Part shown: positions 7,662 through 16,908 of the stretch, piece after piece | Layout of the letters: every line of letters starts with the position of its first letter | How positions within the stretch are numbered: the first letter of the stretch is position 1 | Assembly: GCA_035494735.1 (NCBI GenBank) | Contig: DATJGS010000049.1 | Span: 1-35,255, forward strand | DNA length: 35,255 nt | DNA from: DATJGS01 sp035494735 | GTDB lineage: Bacteria > Eisenbacteria > RBG-16-71-46 | Direction of reading: 5' to 3' | The notes under the pieces: generated by a model | What the model was told of the DNA's origin: nothing | What the model saw: the letters and a program-made list of their open reading frames with translations, nothing else | Databases searched by the model: none | Program-made: the position numbers and the translations under genes

Positions 7662-10600
7662 ATGCGCTCACCCTCCATGATCTGTGCGCTCGCGCTCGCC
7701 GGGCTGCTCGCCGCCCCGCTCGCGAGAGCGGAAGACGTTCGCATCGCGCTGCTTCACACGACCGATCTGCACGGCGCGCTCGACGACGTCGACTACCTCG
7801 CGAACGCTCCGGCCCGCCGCGGCCTGACGCGCGTCGCCACGCTGGTGCGCCGCGTCCGCGACTCGGGCGTGCCGACGCTGCTCGTGGACGGCGGCGACTG
7901 CATCGAGGGCGGCGGCGTCGAGTGGGTGTACCAGCACGGCGATCGCCATCAGCCCGATCCCATGATCGCGGCCATGAACGCGATCGGCTACGACGCGATG
8001 GCGGTCGGCAACCACGAGTTCAGCTTCGGGCTCGACGTGCTGCGCGGCACCGAGCGCCAGGCACACTTCCCGTTCCTGAGCGCGAACGCGAAGCGCGCGG
8101 ACGGCACGGCCGAGTTCGCCGCGTCACTCGTCAAGGTCGTGGGCGGGGTGCGCGTCGGCATCGTCGGGCTGACCACCCCGGCCGTGCCCTTCCTCGAGGA
8201 TCCCGCACACGTCGCGGGCCTGCGCTTCGACCCGCCGATCGAGGCGGCGCGCGCCGAGGTCCTGCGGCTGCGTGGCGCCGAGCATTGCGACGTGATCGTG
8301 CTGCTCGCCCACACCGGACTCGAGAAGAGCGCCGTCCGCGACAGCACGACGGCCCGGACCGAACCCGACGAGAACTGGGGCGGGCGCCTGGCGACGTGGG
8401 TGCAGGGCGTCGACGTCGTGATCCTCGGCCACACGCACGTCGTCGTGCCGTCACTCGAGATCGACGGCGTGCTCGTCACCCAGGCCGGCAAGTGGGGCGA
8501 GAACCTGGGGCGCGTCGATCTGACGCTGACCCGCGACAGCGCGGGCGGCCCGTGGCGGCTGACCCGGCGCACGGCGCAGATGCTCGCCGTGACGGACTCC
8601 GTGGGGGTCGACCCCGACGTCGCGCGCCTCGCGGCTCCCGTGCACGACGCCACCCAGAGCGCGCTGTCGCGCGTCGTCGGCCAGGCGGCGCGCGAGCTGA
8701 CCTCGCCGCGCGGGCGGGCCGCGCCGTCGGCGATCTGGGAGCTGGTGCAGCGCGCGCAGCTCGACGCGTCAGGGGCCGACGTGTCGCTGGCCCCGCTGTT
8801 CGACACGACCGCGCGCATCGCGCCCGGGCCGATCACGCTGCGCGACGTGCTGCGCGTCTATCCGTACACGAACACGTTCGGCGCGGTCATGCTGACCGGC
8901 GCCGAGTTGCGGCAGACGCTGGAGGAGTCCGCGCGCTACTTCGCGACGTGGGACGCGGGCCCGGGCTCGGCGCTGGCCAGCGGCGACGTGGCCGGGTTCA
9001 ACGCCGACGCCGCGTTCGGCGTGGGCTACGAGATCGATCTGACGCGCCCTCCCGGCGACCGCATCCGCAACCTCACGTTCCAGGGCGCGCCGCTCGCCGC
9101 CGACCGCGTGGTCGCGGTGGCGATGAGCGACTACCGCATGAACGGCGGCGGCGGCTTCACGAAACTGCGCGGCGCGCCGCGCAAGTGGCGTTCGCCGCGC
9201 GCCGCGCAGGACGACATCGCGGCGTACCTCGCGAAGTCCGGCGCGCTGGACGGTTCGACCACGCGCAACTGGCGCGTCGTGCCCGAGTACGTGGCGTCGC
9301 CCGAGCGGCCGCTCATCGATCGCCTGGTGCGCAGCGGCGTGACGCCACGCGAGGAGCTGATGCGCATGGAAGGCGACCAGCCCGCGAAGCGCGGCGACGT
9401 GGCGTACTGGCTGGCGCGCGCGTTCGGCTGGCGCGCGCGCAAGCTGTCCGGCGCGTTCGCCGACGTGCCGGATTCGCTCGAGCCGTGGCTCGACGGGCTG
9501 ATGCAGCACGGCGTGCTCGGCGCGGCCGCGAAGGCCGAGCGCATCGAACCGTTCCGCGACGCCGACGCGTGGACCGGTCTCGCGTGGTGCGAGGGCGCGG
9601 CGCGTGCCGCCGGATGGGCCGTGGCGCGCGACGCCGATCCCGCGTTCCGCCGCGGGCTGCTGGCGGGCACGAGCCTGACCCGCGACGCGCTGCGCGAGAA
9701 CGGCGGGGCGTCGCTGACGCTCGACCAGCTGCTCGGGATCGTGTCCAACACGCGCTTCCCGACGATCCGCGTGCTCGAGACCACGGACTTCCACGGCAAC
9801 ATCCTGCCCGGGGCGCGCGAGCGGCGCTCGCGACGCGCCGTCGGCGGCTCGTCCGTGCTCGCGGCGTGGGTCGCGAAGCTGCGCGCCGAGAATCCGGAAG
9901 GCACGGTGCTTCTGGACGGCGGCGACTGGTTCCAGGGCACGATGATCTCGAACCTCCAGTACGGCCGCCCCGTCGTCGAGCAGATGAACGACCTCGGGTA
10001 CACGGCGGCCGCGATCGGCAACCACGACTTCGACTGGAGCGCGGACACGCTGGCCGAACGCGCCGCGGAGATGCGCTTCGCGACGCTCGGCGCGAACTGC
10101 GTGGTCCGCAAGACCGGGCGCCGCCCGCGCTACGCGCGCGCCGACACGCTCGTGACGCGGCGCGGCGTGCGCATCGGCATTCTCGGCCTGTGCTACGTCG
10201 GCACGCCGACGGTCACGCTGCCCGCGAACGTCGCGCACCTGCGCTTCGACGACGATTCGACGGCGGCGGCGCGACTTGCCCCCCAGCTGCGCCGGCGCGA
10301 GCATGCCAAGCTCGTGCTCGGCGTCGGACACATCCCGGCCGAGACCGATTCCACGATGCGCGCGAAGAGCGGCGACCTGCTGCGCCTCGCGCACGTGCGC
10401 GGCGTCGACGCGTGGTTCGGCGGGCACAGCCACAACCAGATCGTGGACGACGTCGGCGGCGTGCCGGTGATGATCGCCGGCGCGCACGCGGAAGTCGTCG
10501 GCGTGTGCGACCTCACGGTCGATCCGCTGAAGGGCACGGTGATCGAGAAGCAGGCGCGGCTGCAGCCCACGTTCGCGGACGAGGTGGCGCCGGACAGCAC

Positions 10601-11237
10601 GGTGGCCGCGGCCGTGACGCGCTGGAACGCCGCGATCGCGCCGCTGGCCGCCGTGCCGCTCGGGCGCGCCGCGCGCCGGCTCACGCGCGGCGGCGACTCC
10701 ACGATCGGGTATCTGGTGACGGACGCCATGCGCGCGGCGGTCGGCGCCGACGTCGCGTTGCAGAATTCCGGCGGGCTGCGCGCGGACCTGGCGGAGGGCG
10801 AGATCACGCGCGGCGCCGTGTACGAAGTGATGCCGTTCGACAACACGATCGTGACCGTCGACCTGACCGGCGCCCAGCTGCGCGCCGTGTTCGACGACGG
10901 GCTGAAAGGCGGTCACGTCCCGCAGGTCAGCGGCCTCAAGTTCGTGTTCGACCTGTCGCGGCCGGCGGATCAGCGCCTCGTGTCGATCGCGCTCGCCGAC
11001 GGCACCGCGCTCGACGGCGCGAAGACCTACAAGGTGGCGGTCAACAACTTCATGGCCACGGGCGGCGACGGCTTCACGTCGATCGCCAAAGGCAGCCACC
11101 TGAAGGACACGACCATGAACGTGCGCGACGCGATGGAGGCGTTCATCAAGGCGAAGTGCGCGAACGGCGGCGCGATCGACTACGCGCCCGAGAGCCGCGG
11201 GACGCGTGCAGGCGGCGACTCCGGCGGCACGCGATAA
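7662..11237 (+). CDS. Tandem 5'-nucleotidase/cyclic phosphodiesterase, exported
   Basis: A 1191-aa protein with a signal peptide ending near LARAED (about residue 24). It contains two complete calcineurin-like metallophosphatase plus 5'-nucleotidase C units. Unit 1 (25-530) has HTTDLHG, GNHEF, GHTH and MNGGGGF; it lacks the NSGGxR substrate motif and reads SLAPLFDTTARI there, as in 2',3'-cyclic phosphodiesterases (CpdB type). Unit 2 (about 700-1180) has ETTDFHGN, GNHDFDW, GHSHNQ, QNSGGLRAD and MATGGDGF, as in UshA-type 5'-nucleotidases. The linker (about 545-690) holds two SLH-like blocks (KRGDVAYWLARAFGW, FADVPDSLEPWLDGLM). The two-enzyme fusion recalls Bacillus YfkN. Probable role: scavenging phosphate and nucleosides from nucleotides outside the inner membrane. 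Confidence 0.9.
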   Translation: MRSPSMICALALAGLLAAPLARAEDVRIALLHTTDLHGALDDVDYLANAPARRGLTRVATLVRRVRDSGVPTLLVDGGDCIEGGGVEWVYQHGDRHQPDPMIAAMNAIGYDAMAVGNHEFSFGLDVLRGTERQAHFPFLSANAKRADGTAEFAASLVKVVGGVRVGIVGLTTPAVPFLEDPAHVAGLRFDPPIEAARAEVLRLRGAEHCDVIVLLAHTGLEKSAVRDSTTARTEPDENWGGRLATWVQGVDVVILGHTHVVVPSLEIDGVLVTQAGKWGENLGRVDLTLTRDSAGGPWRLTRRTAQMLAVTDSVGVDPDVARLAAPVHDATQSALSRVVGQAARELTSPRGRAAPSAIWELVQRAQLDASGADVSLAPLFDTTARIAPGPITLRDVLRVYPYTNTFGAVMLTGAELRQTLEESARYFATWDAGPGSALASGDVAGFNADAAFGVGYEIDLTRPPGDRIRNLTFQGAPLAADRVVAVAMSDYRMNGGGGFTKLRGAPRKWRSPRAAQDDIAAYLAKSGALDGSTTRNWRVVPEYVASPERPLIDRLVRSGVTPREELMRMEGDQPAKRGDVAYWLARAFGWRARKLSGAFADVPDSLEPWLDGLMQHGVLGAAAKAERIEPFRDADAWTGLAWCEGAARAAGWAVARDADPAFRRGLLAGTSLTRDALRENGGASLTLDQLLGIVSNTRFPTIRVLETTDFHGNILPGARERRSRRAVGGSSVLAAWVAKLRAENPEGTVLLDGGDWFQGTMISNLQYGRPVVEQMNDLGYTAAAIGNHDFDWSADTLAERAAEMRFATLGANCVVRKTGRRPRYARADTLVTRRGVRIGILGLCYVGTPTVTLPANVAHLRFDDDSTAAARLAPQLRRREHAKLVLGVGHIPAETDSTMRAKSGDLLRLAHVRGVDAWFGGHSHNQIVDDVGGVPVMIAGAHAEVVGVCDLTVDPLKGTVIEKQARLQPTFADEVAPDSTVAAAVTRWNAAIAPLAAVPLGRAARRLTRGGDSTIGYLVTDAMRAAVGADVALQNSGGLRADLAEGEITRGAVYEVMPFDNTIVTVDLTGAQLRAVFDDGLKGGHVPQVSGLKFVFDLSRPADQRLVSIALADGTALDGAKTYKVAVNNFMATGGDGFTSIAKGSHLKDTTMNVRDAMEAFIKAKCANGGAIDYAPESRGTRAGGDSGGTR

Positions 11238-11255
11238 CGGCCACGACCCGCCCTG

Positions 11256-11292
11256 CAAACGAAACGGGCCCGTCCGCGGTGGACGGGCCCGT
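11256..11292 (-). terminator. Rho-independent terminator (minus strand)
   Basis: A perfect 12-bp stem (ACGGGCCCGTCC / GGACGGGCCCGT, loop of 5 at 11276-11280) is followed on the minus strand by TTTCGTTT. It terminates the FAD oxidoreductase gene and probably also insulates it from the convergent nucleotidase gene. Confidence 0.8.
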
Positions 11293-11306
11293 CGTGTACC
11301 TCGCGC

Positions 11307-12731
11307 CTACGACTGCGGGCGGATGTTCTGGTTCAGCCGGAACAGATTGTCCGGATCGAAGCGGCGCTTGAGCTCCGCCAGCTTCCGGTAGTTCGGTCCG
11401 TACGCGGACTCGACGCGCTCGGTCTCGTCCTCCGGCATGAAGTTGACGTACACGCCGCCGGTCGCGAACGGCTTCATCGTGTTGAACAGTTCGCGCGCCC
11501 ACGCGATGCACTTCGCGTCCTCGGCCGGCGTCTCCCAGCGCGTGTGCACGTTCATCACGTACGCGGCATCGCGCTGCGCGTAGGCCGTCGCGTCCATCGC
11601 CACGCGCCTGGCCGCGCCGCCGAGCTGTCCGATGAAGATCTCGCAGTGCGGCGTGGGCAGCGTGCCGGTGTAGCGGATGAGCGCGTCGAGCGCCTCGTCG
11701 GGAAGCGCTGGGAAGTTGTGCGACTTCCAGTAATTCCGCAGGCCCGGCGTGAGCAGCGGATCGAACGCCGTCTGCCAGCCGGCGTAAGGCGCCGGCCCGA
11801 CGACGTCGGCGATCGGCTTGCCGATCTTGCGGAACGGCGCGACGTCCTTCTCGGCCTGCTCGAGCGTGCCGGCGTGACACATGGCCAGCACCACGATCTC
11901 CTTGCCGTGCCACTCGGGCGGCAGGAACGGCAGCGGCGGCGCCTTGCGCAGCACGGCCCACACCGTCAGCTCGTCCGGCGCCTTCTGCGACAGCTCCGCG
12001 TACTGCTTGAGCACGCTGCGCGCCTCGGCGAGCGGATGCACGATGAGACCGGCCATCACCTCGGGGCCGACCGGGTGCAGCCGGTACTCGAACGACGTCA
12101 CGACGCCGAAGTTGCCGCCGCCGCCGCGGATCGCCCAGAACAGGTCGGGATTCTGCTTCGCGTCCGCCTTCACGCGCTCGCCGGCGGCGGTCACGACCTC
12201 CGCCGAGATCAGGTTGTCGATGGTCAGACCGTACTTGCGGCTCAGCCAGCCGAAGCCGCCGCCCAGCGTGAGACCGGCGATGCCGGTCGTCGAGTTGATG
12301 CCGACGGGCGTCGCCAGGCCGTGCGCCTGCGTCGCCTGGTCGAACTCGCCGAGCGTGACGCCCGGTCCGACCTTCGCCGTGCGCGCCGCGGCGTTCACCT
12401 CGACGCCCTTCATGAGCGAGAGGTCGACGAGCAGCCCGCCGTCGCTGAGCGCGTTGCCGGCGATGTTGTGCCCGGCGCCGCGCACGGACATGAGGAGGTG
12501 GTGGTCGTGCGCGAAGCGCACCGCCTGGACCACGTCCTCGGCGTCGACGCAGCGCAGGATCAGGCTCGGGCGCCGGTCGATCATGGCGTTCCAGATCGCG
12601 CGCACCTGGTCGTAGCGCGCGTCCTCGGGCGTGATGAGACGGTCGCCGAAGCGCTTGGCCAGGGCGTCCGTGGGTGCGGAGGCGAGCGTCGTGCTGCCGC
12701 CGTCGAGGCGGGTCATGGCATTTGGCGTCAT
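11307..12731 (-). CDS. FAD-linked oxidoreductase (PCMH/BBE family)
   Basis: A 474-aa flavoprotein of the vanillyl-alcohol-oxidase/berberine-bridge superfamily. The N-terminal PCMH FAD domain (about 50-230) has RSLILR-type nucleotide contacts and RGAGHNIAG with H88, the expected covalent FAD attachment site. Where bicovalent members have a Cys, this protein reads INSTTGIAGLTLGGG, so only the His link is likely. The C-terminal BBE segment (YGPNYRKLAELKRRFDPDNLFR) is intact. There is no signal peptide. The substrate, a sugar or other alcohol, cannot be predicted. ATG 12731 was chosen for its GGAG with a 5-base spacer; the longer upstream frame is non-coding in character. Confidence 0.92.
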   Translation of the reverse strand: MTPNAMTRLDGGSTTLASAPTDALAKRFGDRLITPEDARYDQVRAIWNAMIDRRPSLILRCVDAEDVVQAVRFAHDHHLLMSVRGAGHNIAGNALSDGGLLVDLSLMKGVEVNAAARTAKVGPGVTLGEFDQATQAHGLATPVGINSTTGIAGLTLGGGFGWLSRKYGLTIDNLISAEVVTAAGERVKADAKQNPDLFWAIRGGGGNFGVVTSFEYRLHPVGPEVMAGLIVHPLAEARSVLKQYAELSQKAPDELTVWAVLRKAPPLPFLPPEWHGKEIVVLAMCHAGTLEQAEKDVAPFRKIGKPIADVVGPAPYAGWQTAFDPLLTPGLRNYWKSHNFPALPDEALDALIRYTGTLPTPHCEIFIGQLGGAARRVAMDATAYAQRDAAYVMNVHTRWETPAEDAKCIAWARELFNTMKPFATGGVYVNFMPEDETERVESAYGPNYRKLAELKRRFDPDNLFRLNQNIRPQS

Positions 12732-12945
12732 GGATTCTCCGAGGGGTCGAGGGCCGCTCTCATGGGGCTCTGGGTGGGTGAGACGAAACCAACCTCCGCC
12801 CGGTCGACGGAACTTTCTTAGAGTGTAAAGTCCCGTCGCGGGTTCAGGGAACTCCTTGATGATGGACACACGATCGGGCGCCGGGTTGGGCGGGGGCGGC
12901 GCCTTCCATCGTGCGGCGCGGCCGACGGCCGGGTCGGCCCCGGGG

Positions 12946-14154
12946 CTAGCGCCCGCCGGCGCCCGCGGTGTCGCCGCGCAGCTCGACGCCGGCGCGGTCG
13001 AAATACGCACGCACCCCGTCCGCGAGCTGGCCCGCGATCTTCTTCTGGAAGTCGGGATTGCGCAGGAGCCGGGCTTCGGCCGGATTGTTGATGAACGCGG
13101 TCTCGACGAGCACGGACGGGAACTCCACGGACTTGAGCACCGCGAACCCGGCCTGCTTCACGCCGCGCGATTCCAGGCGCCGGTCCGCCGCCAGGTTGTC
13201 GAGCAAGGATTCGGCGAGGAGTTGGCTCTTCTCGAGCGCCGCGGAGCGCTTCACGTCGTAGAGGATGTTGACGAGCGCGTCCTCGGTCTGCGGAGGCACG
13301 CCGCCCACCATGTCCGCGGCGTTTTCCATGTCCGCCAGGTCGGCGTCGGCCTGATCGCTGGCACCGTGCAACGACAGGAAGTAGACCTCCGTGCCGCTGC
13401 CCGAGCCACGCCGCCGCGACGAGTTGCAGTGCACGCTGATGAACAGGTCGGCCTTCATCTTCTCGGCGAGGCGGTAGCGATCGCGCAGCGGGACGAAGTA
13501 GTCGCCGTTGCGCGTGAGCTGGGCCTCGATGCCCGAAACCTTGTTCAGCGCGTCGACGAGCGCACGCGCCACCCCGAGCGTCACGTTCTTCTCGAGCACG
13601 CCGCCCTGGCCGCGCGCCCCCGTGTCCTCGCCGCCGTGGCCGGCGTCGACCGCGATGACGCGCAGGCGCCGCGTCTTCTTCGCGGTCGCGATGGCGGCCA
13701 GTTGGCGGGCGACCGCGACCTCGGCGCCGGGGCGCGAGACGTCGACCACGACGCGAAACGCCTTGTCGGCCTCGGGCGGAAGCGCGAACGCGCGGAATTT
13801 CGTCGTGTCGGCGAACCACAGCCGCACGTTCACCGAGCCGCCGGCCTCGATCACGCTCACCGAGTCCACGACGCTGTCGCGGACGCGGAGCAGCGACGGC
13901 ACGCTGCCCGCGATCGACAGGGCCGGTCCCGGCACCGACAGCACGAGCTCGCGCGTGAAACCGGAATCGGGCACGACGGGCGTCACCGGCCGCGTGAAGT
14001 CGAGCACGATGCGCGTGCTGGTCGGCGACGACCACGAGCGCACCGCGCTCAACTGGGTCGCGGCGGGCGCGTCGGCGTGGGCCCGCGCCGGCGCACCCAA
14101 CGCGAACAGCGCGGCGCACGCCACGAGCGCGACGGCGGGAAATGAACGACGCAT
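12946..14154 (-). CDS. N-acetylmuramoyl-L-alanine amidase with AMIN domain
   Basis: A 402-aa exported amidase of the AmiA/B/C type. It has a signal peptide (1 to about 26), an AMIN domain (about 35-140) that targets septal peptidoglycan or secretion sites, and a catalytic Amidase_3 domain (about 165-390). The zinc ligands are H173 in DAGHGGEDTG, E188 in VLEKN and H242 in SVHCNS; catalytic E351 is in VETAFINN. A regulatory helix region with acidic and Ala-rich sequence (about 265-320) interrupts the domain, as in enzymes switched on by EnvC/NlpD-like activators. It lies downstream of htrA on the same strand with a 118-base gap. Confidence 0.95.
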   Translation of the reverse strand: MRRSFPAVALVACAALFALGAPARAHADAPAATQLSAVRSWSSPTSTRIVLDFTRPVTPVVPDSGFTRELVLSVPGPALSIAGSVPSLLRVRDSVVDSVSVIEAGGSVNVRLWFADTTKFRAFALPPEADKAFRVVVDVSRPGAEVAVARQLAAIATAKKTRRLRVIAVDAGHGGEDTGARGQGGVLEKNVTLGVARALVDALNKVSGIEAQLTRNGDYFVPLRDRYRLAEKMKADLFISVHCNSSRRRGSGSGTEVYFLSLHGASDQADADLADMENAADMVGGVPPQTEDALVNILYDVKRSAALEKSQLLAESLLDNLAADRRLESRGVKQAGFAVLKSVEFPSVLVETAFINNPAEARLLRNPDFQKKIAGQLADGVRAYFDRAGVELRGDTAGAGGR

Positions 14155-14231
14155 CGTCTGGGGTGCCCTCCCTGGGCGGCCGCGACCGACGTTCCCGGAG
14201 CGGCTCCTGCGAGTCGACGGACAGGATGCGA

Positions 14232-14258
14232 GCGGGGAGAGACGATCGCCCTCCCCGC
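14232..14258 (-). other. Intergenic hairpin between htrA and amidase genes
   Basis: An 8-bp perfect stem (GCGGGGAG/CTCCCCGC) with an 11-nt loop lies 15 bases past the htrA stop. There is no T-run on either side, so it may be an mRNA-stabilising or attenuating hairpin rather than a full terminator. Confidence 0.4.
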
Positions 14259-14272
14259 CCATCCCGGTCACC

Positions 14273-15802
14273 TTACTTCTGATCCAGCGTCAGCGGCACG
14301 AATGCCGTGTTCTGCCCGGAGTGCACGAGCAGCACGGCCGGCTTCTTCGTGGACTTGATCTCGTCGAGCTGCTTCGCGAATCCCGCGCCGCTCACGACCG
14401 GCTTGCGATTCACTTCCTCGATGATGTCGCCCTGCTGCAGCCCGGCTTCGTCGGCGACGCTGCCTTCTTCGACCGCCGTGATCATCACGCCCGAATCGAC
14501 CTTCGCTTCCGTCTTCTCGGCGGGCGTCAGCGTGCGCACCTTGAGCCCCGCGACTCCGGCGCTGGCCGGTTCCGGCGAGGCGTCCTGGCGCGGGCTGCTC
14601 TTCTGGCGTTGCTGCTGGGCGGCGATCTGCTCGTCACGATCGGCCAGCGTCACGTACAGCGTCTCGCGGTGCCCTTCTCGCACGACCACGACCGGGACGC
14701 GCTTGCCGGACGGCGTGTCCGCGACGTGGAGCCGGAACTTCTGCAGGTCGCTGACCGGCTGCCCGTCGAACTCGACGACGACGTCGTTGCGCTTGAGGCC
14801 GGCCTTGGCGGCGGGCGTGTCGTCGAGCACGGACTGGATGACGACGCCCTGCATCGTGCTCGCCAGACCGAAGCCCTCGGCGATCTCGGGCGTGAGGTCG
14901 GCGAGCTGAACGCCGAGCCACGCGCGCTTCACCTCGCCGTGCGCGACGAGCTGCTCGGCGACGTGCTTGACGAGGTTGATCGGAATCGCGAAGCCGATGC
15001 CCTGGCCGCTCGGATTGATCGCCGTGTTGATGCCGATCGCCTCACCGCGAATGTTGCACAGCGGGCCGCCCGAGTTTCCGAAGTTGATCGACGCGTCGGT
15101 CTGGATGAAATCCTGGAAGTCCGGCGTGCCGCCGAAGATGTTCAGGTTCGATCTGCCCTGCGCGCTGATGATGCCCGCGGTCACGGAGCCGCGCAGCACG
15201 CCGAGCGGGTTGCCGATGGCGATCGCCCAGTCGCCGACGCGGATGCGGTCGGAGTCGCCGAGCGGCAGCGACGGAAGGTTCGTCGCGTCGATCTTGATCA
15301 CCGCGACGTCGGTCGCCGGGTCGGCGCCCACGACGGTCGCCTTGAACGTGCGCTTGTCGTTCAGCGTCACGTTGATCTCGGACGCGTCGCGCACCACGTG
15401 GTTGTTCGTGAGGATGTGGCCGTCCGGGTCGATGATGAATCCGGAGCCCGAACTCGGCCGCGACTGCGGCTTGCGCGCCTGCGGATCGCCGCCGAAGAAG
15501 CGCTTGAGGATCTCGTCCTGCGGATCGTCCGAGTCGTCGCCGCCGACCTTCTTGCGCACGTCGATGAAGACGACGGCGGGCAGCGCCTTCTCGACCACGG
15601 TCGCGAACGGACTCTCGGGCAGCGCCGAGTTGTCGACCGTCGGCGAGAACGGGCTGGAGGCGGTCTTGGCCGCCGTCGAGGCGCGTTGCAGGTTGAGCCC
15701 CGCGCTCAATCCCAGGCCGATGACCAGGCCGACGAGCACGAGTGCGATGCCGCCGATGACGTAACTGCGGGGGGACGTGGTCCTGGGGGTGTTCGGGTTC
15801 AT
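14273..15802 (-). CDS. HtrA/DegP-type periplasmic serine protease
   Basis: A 508-aa Do-type protease. It has an N-terminal membrane anchor or uncleaved signal (about 14-36), a trypsin-like domain (about 60-270) with triad H135 (LTNNHVV), D165 (TDVAVIK) and S244 (GNSGGPL), and two PDZ domains (about 285-380 and 410-500). It degrades or refolds misfolded envelope proteins. The start MNPNTPRTTSPRSYV is set by GGAGGA with a 5-base spacer; the in-frame ATG further upstream lacks one. A weak promoter (TGTGAC-N18-GATACC, 15893-15922) lies about 95 bases upstream. Confidence 0.95.
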   Translation of the reverse strand: MNPNTPRTTSPRSYVIGGIALVLVGLVIGLGLSAGLNLQRASTAAKTASSPFSPTVDNSALPESPFATVVEKALPAVVFIDVRKKVGGDDSDDPQDEILKRFFGGDPQARKPQSRPSSGSGFIIDPDGHILTNNHVVRDASEINVTLNDKRTFKATVVGADPATDVAVIKIDATNLPSLPLGDSDRIRVGDWAIAIGNPLGVLRGSVTAGIISAQGRSNLNIFGGTPDFQDFIQTDASINFGNSGGPLCNIRGEAIGINTAINPSGQGIGFAIPINLVKHVAEQLVAHGEVKRAWLGVQLADLTPEIAEGFGLASTMQGVVIQSVLDDTPAAKAGLKRNDVVVEFDGQPVSDLQKFRLHVADTPSGKRVPVVVVREGHRETLYVTLADRDEQIAAQQQRQKSSPRQDASPEPASAGVAGLKVRTLTPAEKTEAKVDSGVMITAVEEGSVADEAGLQQGDIIEEVNRKPVVSGAGFAKQLDEIKSTKKPAVLLVHSGQNTAFVPLTLDQK

Positions 15803-16087
15803 GCCTCTCCTCCGTGGTGCCGTCGCTTCACGATCGTCATTCAACCTTTGGGATGCCGCGTGAGGCCGGCCGGCGCCGGATGAATCACCAAGGGTATCGG
15901 CCGGGGCGCGTGGTCTGTCACAGAGCCGTCAATTGTCCCCGCGTCGCGCCCGCATGGGGCGCGTCGGGTCGCTCTGGGCGGCTGATACCCGGGGCGCTCG
16001 GTCTCGGTTCCCGTGCCCGCATTGTCGCGCAACCAGCGCGGCAGGGCCAGTGCCCGACGCATTCGGGCGAGCCTCACCGCCCGTCGC

Positions 16088-16117
16088 TTGTGACGTTTCC
16101 AAGACGGTTGTTAGACT
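16088..16117 (+). promoter_or_regulatory. Promoter of lpxH-like gene, near-leaderless
   Basis: TTGTGA, an 18-base spacer and TAGACT precede ATG 16125 by seven bases, so transcription would start at or next to the start codon. The remaining 15803-16087 of this divergent 322-base gap shows only the weak htrA promoter and no gene. Confidence 0.55.
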
Positions 16118-16124
16118 CCGCCGC

Positions 16125-16859
16125 ATGTCCCTCCCGGCCGTCTACTTCCTCTCCGACGCGCATTTGGGCGCGGAGTCGAAGTCGCGCGAGGCGCCGCGCC
16201 GGAAGCGGCTGCGCGCGTTCCTCGAATCCCTGACCGGCCGGGCCGAAACGCTCTACGTGGTCGGCGATCTGTTCGACTTCTGGTTCGAGTACCGGACCGC
16301 GATCCCCCGCGAACTGTTCGACACGCTGGCCGCGCTGCGCCAGTTGCGCGAGAGCGGCACGGAGATCGTGTACCTGAACGGGAACCACGATTTCTGGCTC
16401 GGGCCCTTCCTGCGTGAGGAGATCGGCGTCCGGACCCACGACGGCGCGCTCGAGGTCACGCACCAGGGGCGGCGCATCTGGCTGCACCACGGCGACGGGC
16501 TGATCGGCGGCGACCTCGGCTATCGCGTCCTGCGCCGCGTCATCCGCCACCCGGCGAGCGTCGCGCTGTACCGCTGGCTGCATCCCGACGTCGGGATCCC
16601 GCTCGCCCATCGCATGTCGCACCTGTCGCGCGACGCCAAGGGCGAGCGCCCGCTCGAACCGGAACGCCTGTGGAACGAGATCGCGGCGCCGCGCTTCGCG
16701 GAGGGCTTCGACGCGGTGGCGATCGGGCACTTCCATCACGCGTACGAGCGGCGCGAGAACGGCCGCGCGTTCTTCGTGCTCGGCGACTGGATGAGCCGCT
16801 TCACGTACCTCCGGCTGGAGAACGGCGCGTTCGCGCTGGAGACGGCGGCCGAGGATTGA
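16125..16859 (+). CDS. lpxH: UDP-2,3-diacylglucosamine diphosphatase-like phosphoesterase
   Basis: A 244-aa calcineurin-like metallophosphoesterase close to LpxH, the peripheral membrane enzyme that cleaves UDP-2,3-diacylglucosamine to lipid X in lipid A synthesis. Metal ligands are visible: D11 and H13 (SDAHLG), D48 (GDLFDFW), N87/H88 (GNHDFW), HHGDG near 155 and GHFHH near 208. The motif GNHD replaces the GNRD of proteobacterial LpxH, as in many FCB-group homologues, so another nucleotide-sugar diphosphatase cannot be excluded. The start is the first residue of the SDAHLG-bearing domain and directly follows its promoter. Confidence 0.82.
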   Translation: MSLPAVYFLSDAHLGAESKSREAPRRKRLRAFLESLTGRAETLYVVGDLFDFWFEYRTAIPRELFDTLAALRQLRESGTEIVYLNGNHDFWLGPFLREEIGVRTHDGALEVTHQGRRIWLHHGDGLIGGDLGYRVLRRVIRHPASVALYRWLHPDVGIPLAHRMSHLSRDAKGERPLEPERLWNEIAAPRFAEGFDAVAIGHFHHAYERRENGRAFFVLGDWMSRFTYLRLENGAFALETAAED

Positions 16860-16908
16860 AGCGGGTGGGCCGAACGGCGGCGGCCGGCGGCCGAGGCCGC
16901 GGCGCGCC

